A stretch of 64,000 nucleotides of DNA from Anthoceros angustus (taxonomy: Eukaryota; Streptophyta; Anthocerotopsida; Anthocerotales; Anthocerotaceae), in NCBI GenBank assembly GCA_010909165.1, contig VJWM01000182.1, forward strand, positions 248,001-312,000, given 5' to 3'. Position 1 is the first letter of the stretch, and every line of letters begins with the position of its first letter. Under the pieces are notes generated by a model that was not told where the DNA came from, searched no databases, and saw only the letters and a list, made by a program, of their open reading frames with translations. Made by a program: the position numbers and the translations under genes. Below are positions 12,501-22,800 of this stretch, piece by piece.

Positions 12501-12611
12501 TTGCTGCAGCCCGCCGCAGGCTTCAAGCCTAGAAGGGCACTTGCTGTCAGAGGATCACCTGGCAAGTGGTCGATAAAGCCTCGTATCGTCAGGAGGTTGG
12601 TACCCAAGTGA
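6541..12611 (+). CDS. CEP295: CEP295/Ana1-like centriolar coiled-coil protein
   Basis: Supported exons are 6704-6841, 6913-7008, 7084-7200, 7299-7382, 7476-7628, 7829-7996, 8084-8183 and the 3.7-kb exon 8914-12611. Exon 1 begins near the ATG at 6541, but its donor is unresolved. The translated N-terminal third is charged coiled coil. It carries RARLVQVRAQE, a QLE-AEW junction, and SIGHAHKAA followed by AAERRRSDHERV. These match, in order, the N-terminal block of animal CEP295 (KIAA1731) and Drosophila Ana1, which act in centriole-to-centrosome conversion and centriole elongation. The long last exon is low-complexity, Ser/Glu/Arg-rich, and contains two tandem VQVDxPDLDW units near 11090-11230. 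No animal C-terminal ALMS motif is recognised. Plants build centrioles only for motile sperm, so expression in spermatogenous cells is inferred. The 728-nt intron 8184-8913 may hide a cassette exon. Confidence 0.7.
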
Positions 12612-12651
12612 AATTGCAATCATATTTGGGGCTTGGAGGTGTGGAACAGTA

Positions 12652-14283
12652 TCATAACCCCTTTTTGTGCCTTGGCCACTCCTCTGGGCTATCTCTGATC
12701 CACTTGGTTGCTACCCACTTCTCCCCTTTGATCACCGGGCAACTCCCGTGCAAGGCAGTCTGACAGAGAGACAGGCTGAGAACGTTAGTCATGCGTCGTT
12801 AGCGAGAGGAATGCCGACTTATTTCTCACAACATACCTTGTCAAAGGTGCCGTTAGGGTGCAGGGAGTAAAATAAGAGAGCATCGCCCCGGCTTGGCTTC
12901 ACTTTCAAGCCAATGCATTGCTTGTAGTCGTAGTTGATGTCCATGTTTTGTCCGTTCTGTAAACACACAGATGAACGTGCTCACAAGCTTAAGTGACAGG
13001 CTTCTGCTGTTCGTTACCTGCTAACAGATGAACAACAACAACCACTCAATTCAGAGATGTACAGAGCCTCGGCCTCTTGTTACCTCGAATGGAAACATGG
13101 TCTCTCCACCTTCTTCCACGTCAGATAGGTACAGAAGAAATGATGCCATCTAGAAGGAAAAGTAGGAAAGAGCTGCATGGTCAGTAGTCGAGCTTCCATG
13201 TGAGAGGAAGCAATAGGAATACAAACATGCAATTCACAAACCCTTTGGCTCTTCTGTGGCCCATATTCAGCCGGATTGAAGACGTCGTAGTGACTATTAT
13301 ACTTCTGTCCTAGCTCGTATCTCAAAACATTGAAGGGCTGTGAGTTACAGACATGGTGAGCAAGGTCACAGGTTGGTGACAAGTGATAATAACGTGCCCA
13401 AGTTACTCTGGCACAAAGATCTCAAGTCTGGAATCGATCCACTAGAAAGAGAAAAAAATATAAAGATCTCAAGTAGTGGGTCACACCTCCCCGTGATGCC
13501 TCGGGATCATAGTGGCTCTGGCCATTTTCTCTTCCACCCAAGCCAGTGCCCCTGATTTATCTTGGTTAGCGCTCAGAAAGGTGCCCGAACTGAAAATCAT
13601 GCAAGACGGACGAGGCAGGTGAGTCAAGCATACATGCAACACACATGAGGACAATCACGGGCACAACGATGGAATCACCGTGCCTACCTCGTTCTAACGT
13701 CCTTTGTACTAGCCGCTGACTCCCCTTTCCGTAAGGCCAAACCAGACGGTGACAACCTACTTCTTGCCAGGGAGATGATTTGCTCACACTGCTCCGGACT
13801 TGCAAACTTGGGGAACAGCAAAGCCCTTGGTTTCCAGCTCAAAACCTTGTCACCCAAAATAGGAGCAGAGACAAGAGTAAAACCGCACCAGAATCGCAGA
13901 TCCCCACACCCTGAGACACATGCAGACTCAGTTCAACACGTACCTGAAACGGAATTGTGGTGAAAACATCATCACCCGTGCTTCCATGTTCACCAACAAC
14001 ACTCTCTTGAGCGAGCTGAAGAAGGTTTTTGGCCTGTTGCAAGCCTTGAGGCCGCCCCTGAATGTCCTGCTTCTCGATTGCCTCGGTATCAGCGTGAAGC
14101 AAGAAGGCATCATCCTGGTTCTAACATCCCGACAGGATCGAGCTGATGGGCACCAACCTGTTCACCAGATGTGAAGAAGAAGGCAAAGTAGCCCAGAAAG
14201 AAGAAGCCAATGCACAGCAGAATGACAAGCGGGGACGGCAACCCTCGTGCCCAGAATTTGGATCTTCCTCCTTTGCTCTTCAT
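12652..14283 (-). CDS. P4H: Prolyl 4-hydroxylase, type II membrane, 2-oxoglutarate/Fe(II)-dependent
   Basis: Hydroxylates proline in secretory glycoproteins such as extensins and AGPs in the ER/Golgi. Eight exons on the minus strand close in phase: 14283-14158, 14114-13944, 13845-13688, 13589-13487, 13337-13242, 13149-13084, 12956-12837, 12759-12652, giving 315 residues. Residues 16-38 are a membrane anchor after a short basic tail. Then come VLSWKPRA, LALRKGE, RTSSGTFL, the Fe-binding HYD (in NSHYDVFN), EEGGETMFP, and the distal His and 2-oxoglutarate-binding Lys in LHGSCPVIKGEKW. Length and motif order are those of plant P4Hs. The first intron is only 43 nt. The gene converges on the CEP295-like gene, stop to stop 40 bp apart. 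Confidence 0.93.
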
Positions 14284-14529
14284 CTCCGCACGCCTCGTTC
14301 CCTCTTTTCTTTGCTTTTCTTCTTTCCTTCTACTTTCTTTTCGTCCTTCCGTCTACTTCCTCATCGATCCGGGTCCAAACCCAAATCCACATTGGAGTAA
14401 TTGGATTAATTCCCTTCTCATCCCTTCTGAGAAACGGATGCGGTGAGATGCACTTTGTGTGCGGCTGGGGCCGGGGCCGGGCGTGATGTCCCAGCCTGAT
14501 TCCAAGGCACACGCAGGCATGTGCTAACA

Positions 14530-14695
14530 GGCTGATGTCTGAGCTTAAATGTTAGCTAGGAGGCTGATGTATGAGTTAAAATACGAAAAACAAAAAGTCA
14601 GCTAGATGCTATGTGTGCTTAAATGTTAGCTAGGAGGCTGATGTATGAGTTAAAATACGAGAAACAAAAAGTCAGTTAGGATGCTATCTATGTGT
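14530..14695. repeat. Two-copy tandem repeat, roughly 73-84 bp
   Basis: A block with TTAAATGTTAGCTAGGAGG followed by a GATGTATGAGTTAAAATACG stretch and an AAACAAAAAGTCAG tail occurs twice in direct order with few mismatches. It lies just upstream of the retroelement remnants. Confidence 0.75.
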
Positions 14696-14927
14696 TTCGA
14701 TGTCGAGCTACATATTGAGGCTGATGTTGTACTAGTTAAAACAATCACTATGGGATTGAGATATCCGCATGGGCGGTCTATGGGCTATAAGGGCTAGGTG
14801 TATTGTACGTGCGGAACACTTTGTGCTCCTAGTGCCTCCAATGAAGACATTTTATTAAAAAGCCTATCATGCAGGGGATAATCAAGGGCCCATCAGGGTC
14901 AAGGTGAAAAAGGAGTACCTAAGTTTC

Positions 14928-15330
14928 CTATCGCAAGTCACCGACTGCGCCTACGATGTCATATGTAGGAAGAGTAAATGGCCTACAAACTATGGAGGAA
15001 GAGGAGGATGCGTGACATGCTGTCGCCGCTTCGTGGATGATCGTTGTGGAGAGGGCCTGTTGAAGAGCAATTGAGACTGTTGTGTGCAGAATACCATCTA
15101 ATAGGAAAAGGGCAGCCCTGTGTACAATGCCTGTGGGCATGATAAGCCTTGTGTGAACACCATTTAATAGGAAAAGGGCAGCCCTATACCATGCTTGTGG
15201 GCATGATAAGCCTTAGCGCATGACTTGATAAATGTATTGAAGCGCTTAGTTAATGCTCCATACATTTCAAAGACGCATATGCAGAATGAATTGCTGGCCC
15301 GCATGTATCCCGTAATATTTCTTGACTTTG
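14928..15330 (-). pseudogene. Decayed non-LTR retroelement fragment, copy A
   Basis: Minus-strand frames contain VSIALQQALS followed by VCRPFTLP, and RFNTFIKSCAKAYHAHKHG with IGLPFS. Each aligns with the matching part of the larger remnant at 15616-17096 (VSIALQRALA, VSRPFHMP, RFVKAYAKAYHSCRNG, VGLPLS). The pieces lie in different frames and are interrupted by an internal tandem duplication near 15105-15215, so this is a dead fragment of the element's C-terminal coding end. Confidence 0.65.
15105..15215. repeat. Imperfect tandem duplication inside the retroelement fragment
   Basis: The stretch AATAGGAAAAGGGCAGCCCT, followed by a TGTGGGCATGATAAGCCTT tail, occurs twice about 60 bp apart. The copies differ by a few substitutions. 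Confidence 0.75.
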
Positions 15331-15377
15331 AGAGTTGGCCCGCATGTATCCCGTAATATTTCTTGACTTTGAGAGTT
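15296..15377. repeat. Perfect 41-bp tandem repeat, two copies
   Basis: The unit beginning GGCCCGCATGTATCCCG and ending CTTTGAGAGTT is present twice head to tail without mismatch. This suggests a recent local duplication. Confidence 0.9.
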
Positions 15378-15615
15378 GCCCTCCGGCAATAACCCAACTT
15401 GGATAGTTAGTGATAACGTGAGCAAAGCTGCGTGCTGATTAGTGCCGCTTATGTAGGCATCGTTTCTTATGTTTTGAAGTTTAATCTTATTTTCTAATTT
15501 TTATATTTTATAACATGATATTTGAACCACTAAGTACATAAGCATTATGTGTCTTTTGCTTTATAATGTGTTGAAGTTTTAGTGATTGATTGGCTTTAGT
15601 ATATTGAAGGTTTAG

Positions 15616-17096
15616 CGGGAAAGAAGACTTTATTATAAAAAAGAGATGGGAAAAACCCATCCACCCCAAAAACAAAAGGAGAAAAACCCAATGAAGGGCA
15701 CCATGCCAGGGGGACTAGCCCCTACAATCACGCATTTCAAAACCACCAACTGCCCGAAGAGCTTCGTGGTTAGGCATGTGAAAGGGGGACTAGCCCCACA
15801 ATCACGCATTTCAAAACCACCAACTGCCCGAAGAGCTTCGTGGTCAGGCATGTGAAAAGGCCTACTTACCACCGGTGTCGAAGAAGCTGCATCTCCCGCG
15901 CTCGTTGTCGTTCTATACACTGCGTTAGCCAACGCTCTTTGCAAAGCTATGGAAACCCTCTGCCGGAAGAAAGCAACAATACAAGAAAGGGGGAGGCCAA
16001 CCCCATTTCTGCAGCTATGATAAGCCTTCGCATAGGCCTTGACGAACCTAGAGAAATCCTTGCCCATGGCTCCGCGAGTCTCAATGGCAAGGGGGACAAA
16101 GGCGTGGTTGTCCTGCATAGGAGAGTACTTGTGGACCTTAGTCGTTGCACATCCCTCCGCCGCCCAACATGGAGGGTTAAGAATAACATGTTCGCAGACA
16201 CTCTCCCGGGTGGGATCCGTTACCACCACATCAGCAACCGAAACCTAATCTCCCGGGTCAAAAATAGGTCTGCCCTAAGCGAGACCCCGTTGAGCAAGGT
16301 ATAAGGGCGCTCCCTAAATGGAAGGAACCCATCTTCCCTAGCAATAAAGAACATGACATCCTGGACGGCGTCATGTGTAGCGATACGCTGCCCACCCGCG
16401 GGATAGCGAGCCAAGTGCGTCCCAAAGTCATCGAGAGGGGCCCCGCAGCTACAAGTTGAAAGATAGCAAGCAAGAGGATGGACCAAGCTAAGGCGAAAAT
16501 GCATCGCGGTGGAGAAAGTTGCTGGTGCGATGTGGAACGCCTGAATACTAGGTCGAGCCAGAAGCCATGAACCTGCCCCCTTTCCTGAGCAAGAGCGCAG
16601 ACGAGCCCGAGTGGGCCTAAGAATGGAAGAATCCCGGAGGAGGGCCAATTGCGCCTGCCCGTCCTGTTTCTCCAAGAGGGACGCCTGAAGCCCCCGGAGC
16701 CCAACCTCGGAAAGCGATGAAAAAGACGGCATAGCAGCCCTCGCCTCGAAGGATAAAGAGTCCCTGGCTAATCTTAGTGAGGCCTGCATGGGAAAAGTCC
16801 CCTCCTCAACGCCCGCGACAAAAGCCTCCAAGATATTTGAATGCCGAATTAAGGAACGGGAGGACAAGATGGGGCAGAGAGAGCCCAGCTCTCTAAGAAA
16901 GCTTCAAGTGCGGAGGCCTCCGTGGCCAGCAAACCAGTGCCCCCAAAAGCGATGGGAAGGAACGCCTGCCGCTTCGCAAGATCCCTGGCCGCACACTCGA
17001 AGGTGCCTGGGCCGATGATGTCGCCTAAAACTTGCATAAGCCGCTTGTCGAAACTCCTTAGGCTAGACAAGAAAACCGGGGAGGGGGCAACCGAAT
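15616..17096 (-). mobile_element. 5'-truncated non-LTR retroelement, copy B
   Basis: Minus-strand frames read, 5' to 3': AFLPIAFGGTGL (the LP-GG-GL motif typical of the region after reverse transcriptase in plant and algal non-LTR elements), then CSCGAPLDDFGTHL with a following THDAVQDVMF (a Cys/His cluster), then RFVKAYAKAYHSCRNG and VSIALQRAL. The frames are broken between about 16220 and 16260 and again near 17000, so the copy is dead. The 12-bp word TTGAAGGTTTAG stands at 15604-15615 and 17097-17108 and may be the target-site duplication. No RT catalytic core (YxDD) is present, consistent with 5' truncation. Confidence 0.65.
15709..15858. repeat. 75-bp tandem repeat, two copies
   Basis: The unit beginning GGGGGACTAGCCCC and ending near GTTAGGCATGTGAAA is duplicated head to tail with only a few mismatches. 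It lies at the 3' end (minus strand) of retroelement copy B. Confidence 0.85.
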
Positions 17097-17319
17097 TTGA
17101 AGGTTTAGTAATATTTGAATTATACCAAGGTTTGATATGATAATATTTGATTATATGAAGGATAATTTGACAAAAAATTGGAGACTTTATTATGAAAAAG
17201 AGATGGGATTTGACTAAGGTTTTGTACATCTTATTTATTGAATGATTAATGTTGAGGAATTTAAAACAGATATTATCTAAAAATATTTAACTTAACAAGC
17301 TACCAAAATTTATTTAGAA

Positions 17320-17522
17320 AGTAGATAAACTCTCGCTCTATCTTCACTAAAAAGTAGGTTAAAAGTCTCAAATTTCAGACTACATGAAGTAGGTAAACTC
17401 TCCCTCTATCTTCACTAAAAAGTAGGTTTTATAAAAGTCTCAAATTTCAGACAGCACAAAGTAGGTAAACTCTGGCTCTCTTCACTAAAATGTAGGTTAA
17501 AAGTGTCAAATTTCAGACTATC
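17320..17522. repeat. Three-copy tandem repeat, about 65-70 bp
   Basis: The unit starts near GTAGRTAAACTC, continues with CTTCACTAAAAAGTAGGTT and ends near TCAAATTTCAGAC. It appears three times with substitutions and small indels, just upstream of the GnTI promoter region. Confidence 0.85.
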
Positions 17523-17626
17523 TCCATTCCGGGTTAATAAAGAAGACTTTGGTGGGTAGGTGAGCGAAATTCTCATTCTGTTCGACTTCGCTCGTCCAGG
17601 GACAGTCCAGCTCCCGGACTCGGATC

Positions 17627-17756
17627 GTGAGCCCGACGTCCATTCGGATGCCCTAGTCTAGGAGATGCTTCCCGGAAGCGGTCCATGGAGCGTGAGCCCG
17701 ATGTCCATTCGGATGCCCTAGGCTAGGAGAGGTTTGCGGAAGCGGTTCATGGAGCA
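17627..17756. repeat. 65-bp direct duplication in the GnTI 5' region
   Basis: A unit starting GTGAGCCCGAYGTCCATTCG and ending GGTYCATGGAGC occurs twice in direct order, ending about 35 bp before the GnTI start codon. It probably lies in the 5' UTR or core promoter. Confidence 0.85.
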
Positions 17757-17792
17757 TGAAGCTGGGGAGGAGCCAGAGCAGTCGGTGCGGCC

Positions 17793-19187
17793 ATGACGAG
17801 AGGGGAAGGCGCGCGCTTGCTGGCTCTGTTGCTCGCTGCTGCCATCTTCTTCCTGGTGGTGCAATGGCGCCTGTTCTCGGCGCAGCAGGATTACAGCAAC
17901 AGAATCGCATCAGACGCCATGGAGTATTATGAGCGGGAGTACGGCTCCCAGGTGCGCCTGCTCCTGGACCAGCTCAGCGCGTGCCAGGGCAAGCAGTTGA
18001 TGCTGGAGGATGAGACGCAGCAGCTGGAGCTCAAGAACGCACAGCTCAGCACGCTCTACAATGGCCTCCTGCAGAGAACCGGGAGTGGCAGCGACAAGAA
18101 GCTGGATCTGGAATCGGATGTGGTTTCCGCCGTTGTGGTCAGGGAATCGGATGTGGTTGCCGCCGTTGTGGTGATGGCCTGCAATCGGCCTGATTTCCTG
18201 GATCGGACTCTGCGCTCCATTCTGCAGCACCATGACCGGCTGCAGCGAGCCTCCAAGTTCCCCTTGTTCATATCGCAGGACGGCGGCAACCCGGATGTGA
18301 AGGCCAAGGCGGCCTCCTTCTCCGACCGCTTCACCTACATGCAGCATGTTGCGCCGACCCCTGCCGTGCCTCCTGGGGAGCAGCCTGCCTACTACAAGAT
18401 CGCCGATCACTACAAGTGGGCCATGTCACAGCTCTTCGATGATCGCAACTTTTCCAAGGTGATCATCCTTGAAGACGACATGGAGCTCGCTCCCGACTTC
18501 TTCGACTATTTCGAGGCCACCGCAGCTCTTCTGGACAGCGACTCTTCCTTGATCGCGGTGTCGTCCTGGAACGACAACGGGCAGCGCGAGTTTGTGCGCG
18601 ATCCGGAGTCATTGCACCGTGCAGATTTCTTCCCGGGCTTAGGTTGGATGCTCACCAAAACCCTGTGGGACGAGCTCGCGCCAAAGTGGCCCAAGGCCTA
18701 CTGGGACGATTGGCTCAGGCTGGCTGCTGTCAGGAAGGGAAGGCAGGTCATCCGGCCGGAGGTTTGCAGAACCTACAACTTCGGAGAGCACGGCTCCAGC
18801 ATGGGACAGTATTTCAGGCAGTACTTGGAGCCTATCAAGCTTAACGACGTCCCGGTGGATTGGAAAAGCAAGGATCTCAGCTACTTGCTTCACGACCGCT
18901 ATCCGGCTCATTTCAGCAGCCTGCTGGACAAGGCTGTGACTGTGTCCGATTTTGCGCAGGCGGATAACATCGATTCTGATGTCAAGATTTACTATGCGAG
19001 TGAGACCCAGTTCAAGGTCCTTGCCTCCCGGTTCGGAGTCTTTCAGGAGTGGAAAGATGGTGTGCCAAGAACTGCTTACAAGGGAGTGGTGGTTTTCAGA
19101 TGGCAAACAGACAGGCGTGTTTTCCTTGTCCCTTCCCACCCTCCTCCTGCTCACAGGCGAGGTCTCCTCACCACCCTTAATTTGTAA
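17793..19187 (+). CDS. GNTI: Alpha-1,3-mannosyl-glycoprotein beta-1,2-N-acetylglucosaminyltransferase I
   Basis: Golgi enzyme (family GT13) that adds GlcNAc to Man5GlcNAc2 and opens complex N-glycan synthesis. The single-exon gene encodes 464 residues, close to the plant length of about 445. Residues 8-25 form the signal anchor, followed by a coiled-coil stem (about 50-85). The catalytic domain begins AVVVMACNRPDF and contains FISQDGG, the metal-binding EDDMEL, GLGWML and YWDDWLR with the putative catalytic Asp, and RTYNFGEHGSS. The C-terminal KGVVVFRWQ block is kept. An exact-length 33-bp tandem duplication (18111-18143 and 18144-18176) repeats ESDVVxAVVV, the first strand of the GT-A fold. 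The last 20 or so residues (PSHPPPAHRR) are not family-like and might be read-through into an unspliced 3' intron. Confidence 0.95.
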   Translation: MTRGEGARLLALLLAAAIFFLVVQWRLFSAQQDYSNRIASDAMEYYEREYGSQVRLLLDQLSACQGKQLMLEDETQQLELKNAQLSTLYNGLLQRTGSGSDKKLDLESDVVSAVVVRESDVVAAVVVMACNRPDFLDRTLRSILQHHDRLQRASKFPLFISQDGGNPDVKAKAASFSDRFTYMQHVAPTPAVPPGEQPAYYKIADHYKWAMSQLFDDRNFSKVIILEDDMELAPDFFDYFEATAALLDSDSSLIAVSSWNDNGQREFVRDPESLHRADFFPGLGWMLTKTLWDELAPKWPKAYWDDWLRLAAVRKGRQVIRPEVCRTYNFGEHGSSMGQYFRQYLEPIKLNDVPVDWKSKDLSYLLHDRYPAHFSSLLDKAVTVSDFAQADNIDSDVKIYYASETQFKVLASRFGVFQEWKDGVPRTAYKGVVVFRWQTDRRVFLVPSHPPPAHRRGLLTTLNL

Positions 19188-19315
19188 CACTGTCGACAGC
19201 TTGCGGCCCTCTTCACAGTCCCACCTTACACCTCTAGCAATCTTTTCTCCTGCTCATCCAGGATTCCGCAGCTCTGAACTGCACCAGCACTATGTTAGCA
19301 TATTCCATCTCACCT

Positions 19316-19359
19316 CAATGTGAGCTGAGAATGATAAAAATCATTTTCAGCTCACATTG
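19316..19359. repeat. 44-nt near-perfect hairpin downstream of GnTI
   Basis: Arms of 20 nt (19316-19335 and 19340-19359) are reverse complements with a single mismatch, around an AAAA loop. The left arm is CAATGTGAGCTGAGAATGAT. It lies about 130 bp after the GnTI stop, so it may be in the 3' UTR. A small inverted-repeat element is the other reading. Confidence 0.85.
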
Positions 19360-19858
19360 GAAAGCGAGAAACCAAACTGCACTGTGGGTTCCAAACATCT
19401 ACCAAGGCCGGACGAGGAGATGCATTTATCCAACATCTCTTTGGATAGGCACGTAGGTAGGTAGTCCATGTTTATCTATCTATATCTCTATATCAAGAGG
19501 ATGACTGGAGATAAAATCCACAGTTACGGCTTTGGCACGACATTTCCGTGAGCTCGGCATTTTGGTTAACTGTAGTTAATCACCGCCTACGGTCTTTCCC
19601 AGTAGAAGTCCGATGTGTCCGGCACCGCCTTGGTGGCAAGCTGCAGTCTAATTAGCGTTCCTGCGCCAAGTCCCCTGATTGTCGCCTTCATTGCAGCTGC
19701 CTACAGTGCGTTCGTGCTCTCTTCCAAGTCTCATCATCTCCGCTCGCTTCTACTTATTTCTGCATCCTTCCCTCGAGCGCTCTTCCTTCCGCGCATCACC
19801 TTCTTCTTGGAGCCAAGGCCTGTTTGTTGCTCTGTCCAGCGGAATTCCACTCAGCAAC

Positions 19859-22800
19859 ATGGGAAAGGCGAGCGTGAACATGGATGTTGGAGCCGATGGG
19901 GTTGCAGTCATCACGCTCGTGTTCCCACCAGTGAATGCGTTGGCAATTCCGAGTGAGTGAATTTTGTCGCGCTTCAGCCGTTGCGTGGCGCGTCAAGTCC
20001 GGTTCTGCTTTGCTGTGCATGTGCTTGGTTTGCAATCCCTGCTCATGCGGGCTGCCAGGGATGGTTACTGGTTTTGGCTCAGCGGTCGCTAATCGTGTTT
20101 CTTGTCTGCTCCCACCAATTGTTCGCTGCCTCAGTTCTGCGCGAACTGAAACAGAAGTACGACGAGGCATTGAGTCGGGATGACGTGAAGGCGATTGTTG
20201 TGACTGGTATGTCTCGCATTTTTAGTGACCACTGCTCAATTGATATGGACAGCATAAATTTGCTGCTTCATGGATCGAAGACGTGTCTAGATCGAGCTCT
20301 GGGGAGGCCAGGGGCTTGGCACGCTCTTCGCGTTTGTAGCTCTAGCTGAAGGTTACCGCTAGGTTGCTTCCTTGTTTTGCATAATTAGATGTGGATTCTT
20401 CTATCAGAAGTGGGAGATTAACCGATTGCTTGCGATAGGTGCGAATGGAAAGTTTTCTGGAGGGTTTGACATCAATGCAATTGCTGAAGTCCAAAGGACC
20501 AGTGAGTCTTGGATTTTGTGAACGAGCATTTTTCAGTGTTTGTGATCACTCCTTCCCGAAAGGCTTCTTATACTGCACGTTGACATCACACTGTTTTCCC
20601 TGTCACAGGAAGTGCTGATAGTATGGGACGTGTCTCGATAGACTTGATGGCAAATACCATTGAAGGTCCATTCCTATACCCTGCGCTGGATGATGTCTTC
20701 CTGCGGGGGATGTGTTTCTTGGTGCTCACAAAGTGCTCCCATGTGCAGCTGCGAAGAAGCCGTCAGTGGCTGCAATTTCTGGACTGGCCCTTGGTGGTGG
20801 TTTGGAGTTGGCAATGGTGCGTCTTTTCTCAATCATTTCTGTCAAGGATCGTTCTGAGTTGCACATTTGTCACTACAAAAGACGTGGCACAACTCTTAAC
20901 TCTTTTTGGCATGCATAATGGCAGTCATGTCATGCTCGACTTTCCACTCCCAAAGCCCAACTTGGTCTTCCAGAACTTCAGCTTGGTATCATCCCTGGAT
21001 TCGGAGGTGAGCTGCTGGATGGTGATGAACTATTTCGTGTTTCAAAATACAAAAGCCAAAGATCGAGTTAATTGCCAGATGTGTGTTTGAGTTTGACCTT
21101 TACTTTCACTGATTGATTGTACAGGTACTCAGCGGCTGCCTCGCTTTGTGGGATTGGCGAAGGCCATCGAGATGATGCTGGTGCCCTTTCCCCCGGGCCA
21201 TCGTTCTTTGTGCTATACAGTTCTAATATGCAGAGGAGCCTCAGGGTTCAACATCATACTTGAGCCATCACCTGTTCCTGTCTCTGTTGCAGCTTTCCAA
21301 GCCCATCAAGGCCGAGGAAGGAAAGGAGCTTGGCCTGATCGATGAGATAGTTTCATTTGATGATCTCCTGAGTGCAGCCCGCAAGTGGGCTCTGGACATT
21401 GCTGCATTTCGCCGTCCTTGGGTCCTGTCACTCTACAGGACTGACAAGTTGGAGCCGCTTGGAGATGCTCGGCAGATTCTGAAGTTTGCAAGGGAGCAAG
21501 CCAAGAAAACGGCCCCAGATTTGAAGCATCCTTTCTTGTGTTTGGATGCTGTAGAGGAAGGTGTCGTGCGGGGGGGTTATGCTGGCCTGCTGAAGGTATG
21601 CTCTCGTCTACTGTGTATCTTTCCCACTGCGTGCTGTGTGCTGAGGAGTTGAGCAGAGGAAAAAGTCGTTCAAAGTTGATTGGATGTTCTCCATGCAGGA
21701 AGAGCAAGTGTTTTTGGAGGCTCTGTATTCAGACACAGCTAGAGCCCTTGTTTACATATTTTTTGCACAAAGGGCAACAACAAAGGTAATTCTAGGCCTC
21801 TCAGGTTCTGCATATGGCAAGATTGGTCCGTTGTAATTTTTTACAATTGAAATCGAATTCCTTGTTCACTGGTTCTATTTTGCCCAGGTTCCGGGTGTCA
21901 CAGACTTAGGTCTGAAGCCTAAACAAGTGAAGAAGGTTGCTGTCATTGGAGGCGGACTTATGGGCTCTGGCATTGTCACGGCTTTGATCATGAACAATAT
22001 CCCTGTACTTCTCAAGGAAGTCAATGAGAAGTTTCTCGAGCAGGGCCTTGATCGGATAAAATGTAATTTATTGCGCAGGAAAGTTTCTTATCAGAAGTAG
22101 ATGCTAAATAGTGCTGAGCAGCTGTTTTGTGGGACTGCAGCGAATCTGCGAAGTCGTGTTGTGAAAGGTGCTATGACAGAGGACAGATACAAGAAAACGT
22201 TTTCATTGGTGAAGGGAGTTCTTGATTATGAGGACTTTTCTTCTGTTGATCTTGTCATTGAGGTATGGCCACTTGACAGACGTTTGCTCGTTTGCACATA
22301 ACTTTATTGGGATGTTTCTTGGATGAGAATATTTCTTGTTTGCATGTGTGAGCACTTGCAGGCTGTCATTGAAAATATACCTCTCAAGCAACAGATCTTT
22401 GTTGATATTGAGAAGTACTGCTCTCCCACATGTGTTTTGGCAACAAACACATCAACCATTGATTTAAATCTTATCAGTGCTAAGACACGGTCAAAGGACA
22501 GGGTTGTTGGAGCCCACTTTTTCAGGTACTCAGGTGTCGTGTCGTGTGCAGTGTTCCTTTTTGTCTTTATTTTACTGGTTAGCTTCCTTTAGAAGCCTTC
22601 TTGGTTTCTCTGACCCCATGGCGGCATCTGTGTGACAGCCCTGCCCATGTCATGCCACTGCTTGAGATTGTCCGCACCGAAAAGACATCTCCTCAAACTA
22701 TTCTGGATCTCATGGATTTGGGAAAGAACATCAAGAAAGTTCCTGTAGTGGTTGGCAATTGCACCGGATTTGCTGTCAATCGAGTGTTCTTCCCGTACAA

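Noticed and set aside
14210-14512. Hydrophobic plus-strand frames (Phe/Ser/Leu-rich) over the P4H first exon
   Set aside because: Antisense shadow of the P4H membrane anchor and its pyrimidine-rich 5' flank.
15616-17096. Intact transposon or host gene interpretation
   Set aside because: Frames are interrupted and the reverse transcriptase core is missing; only the C-terminal part of an element remains.
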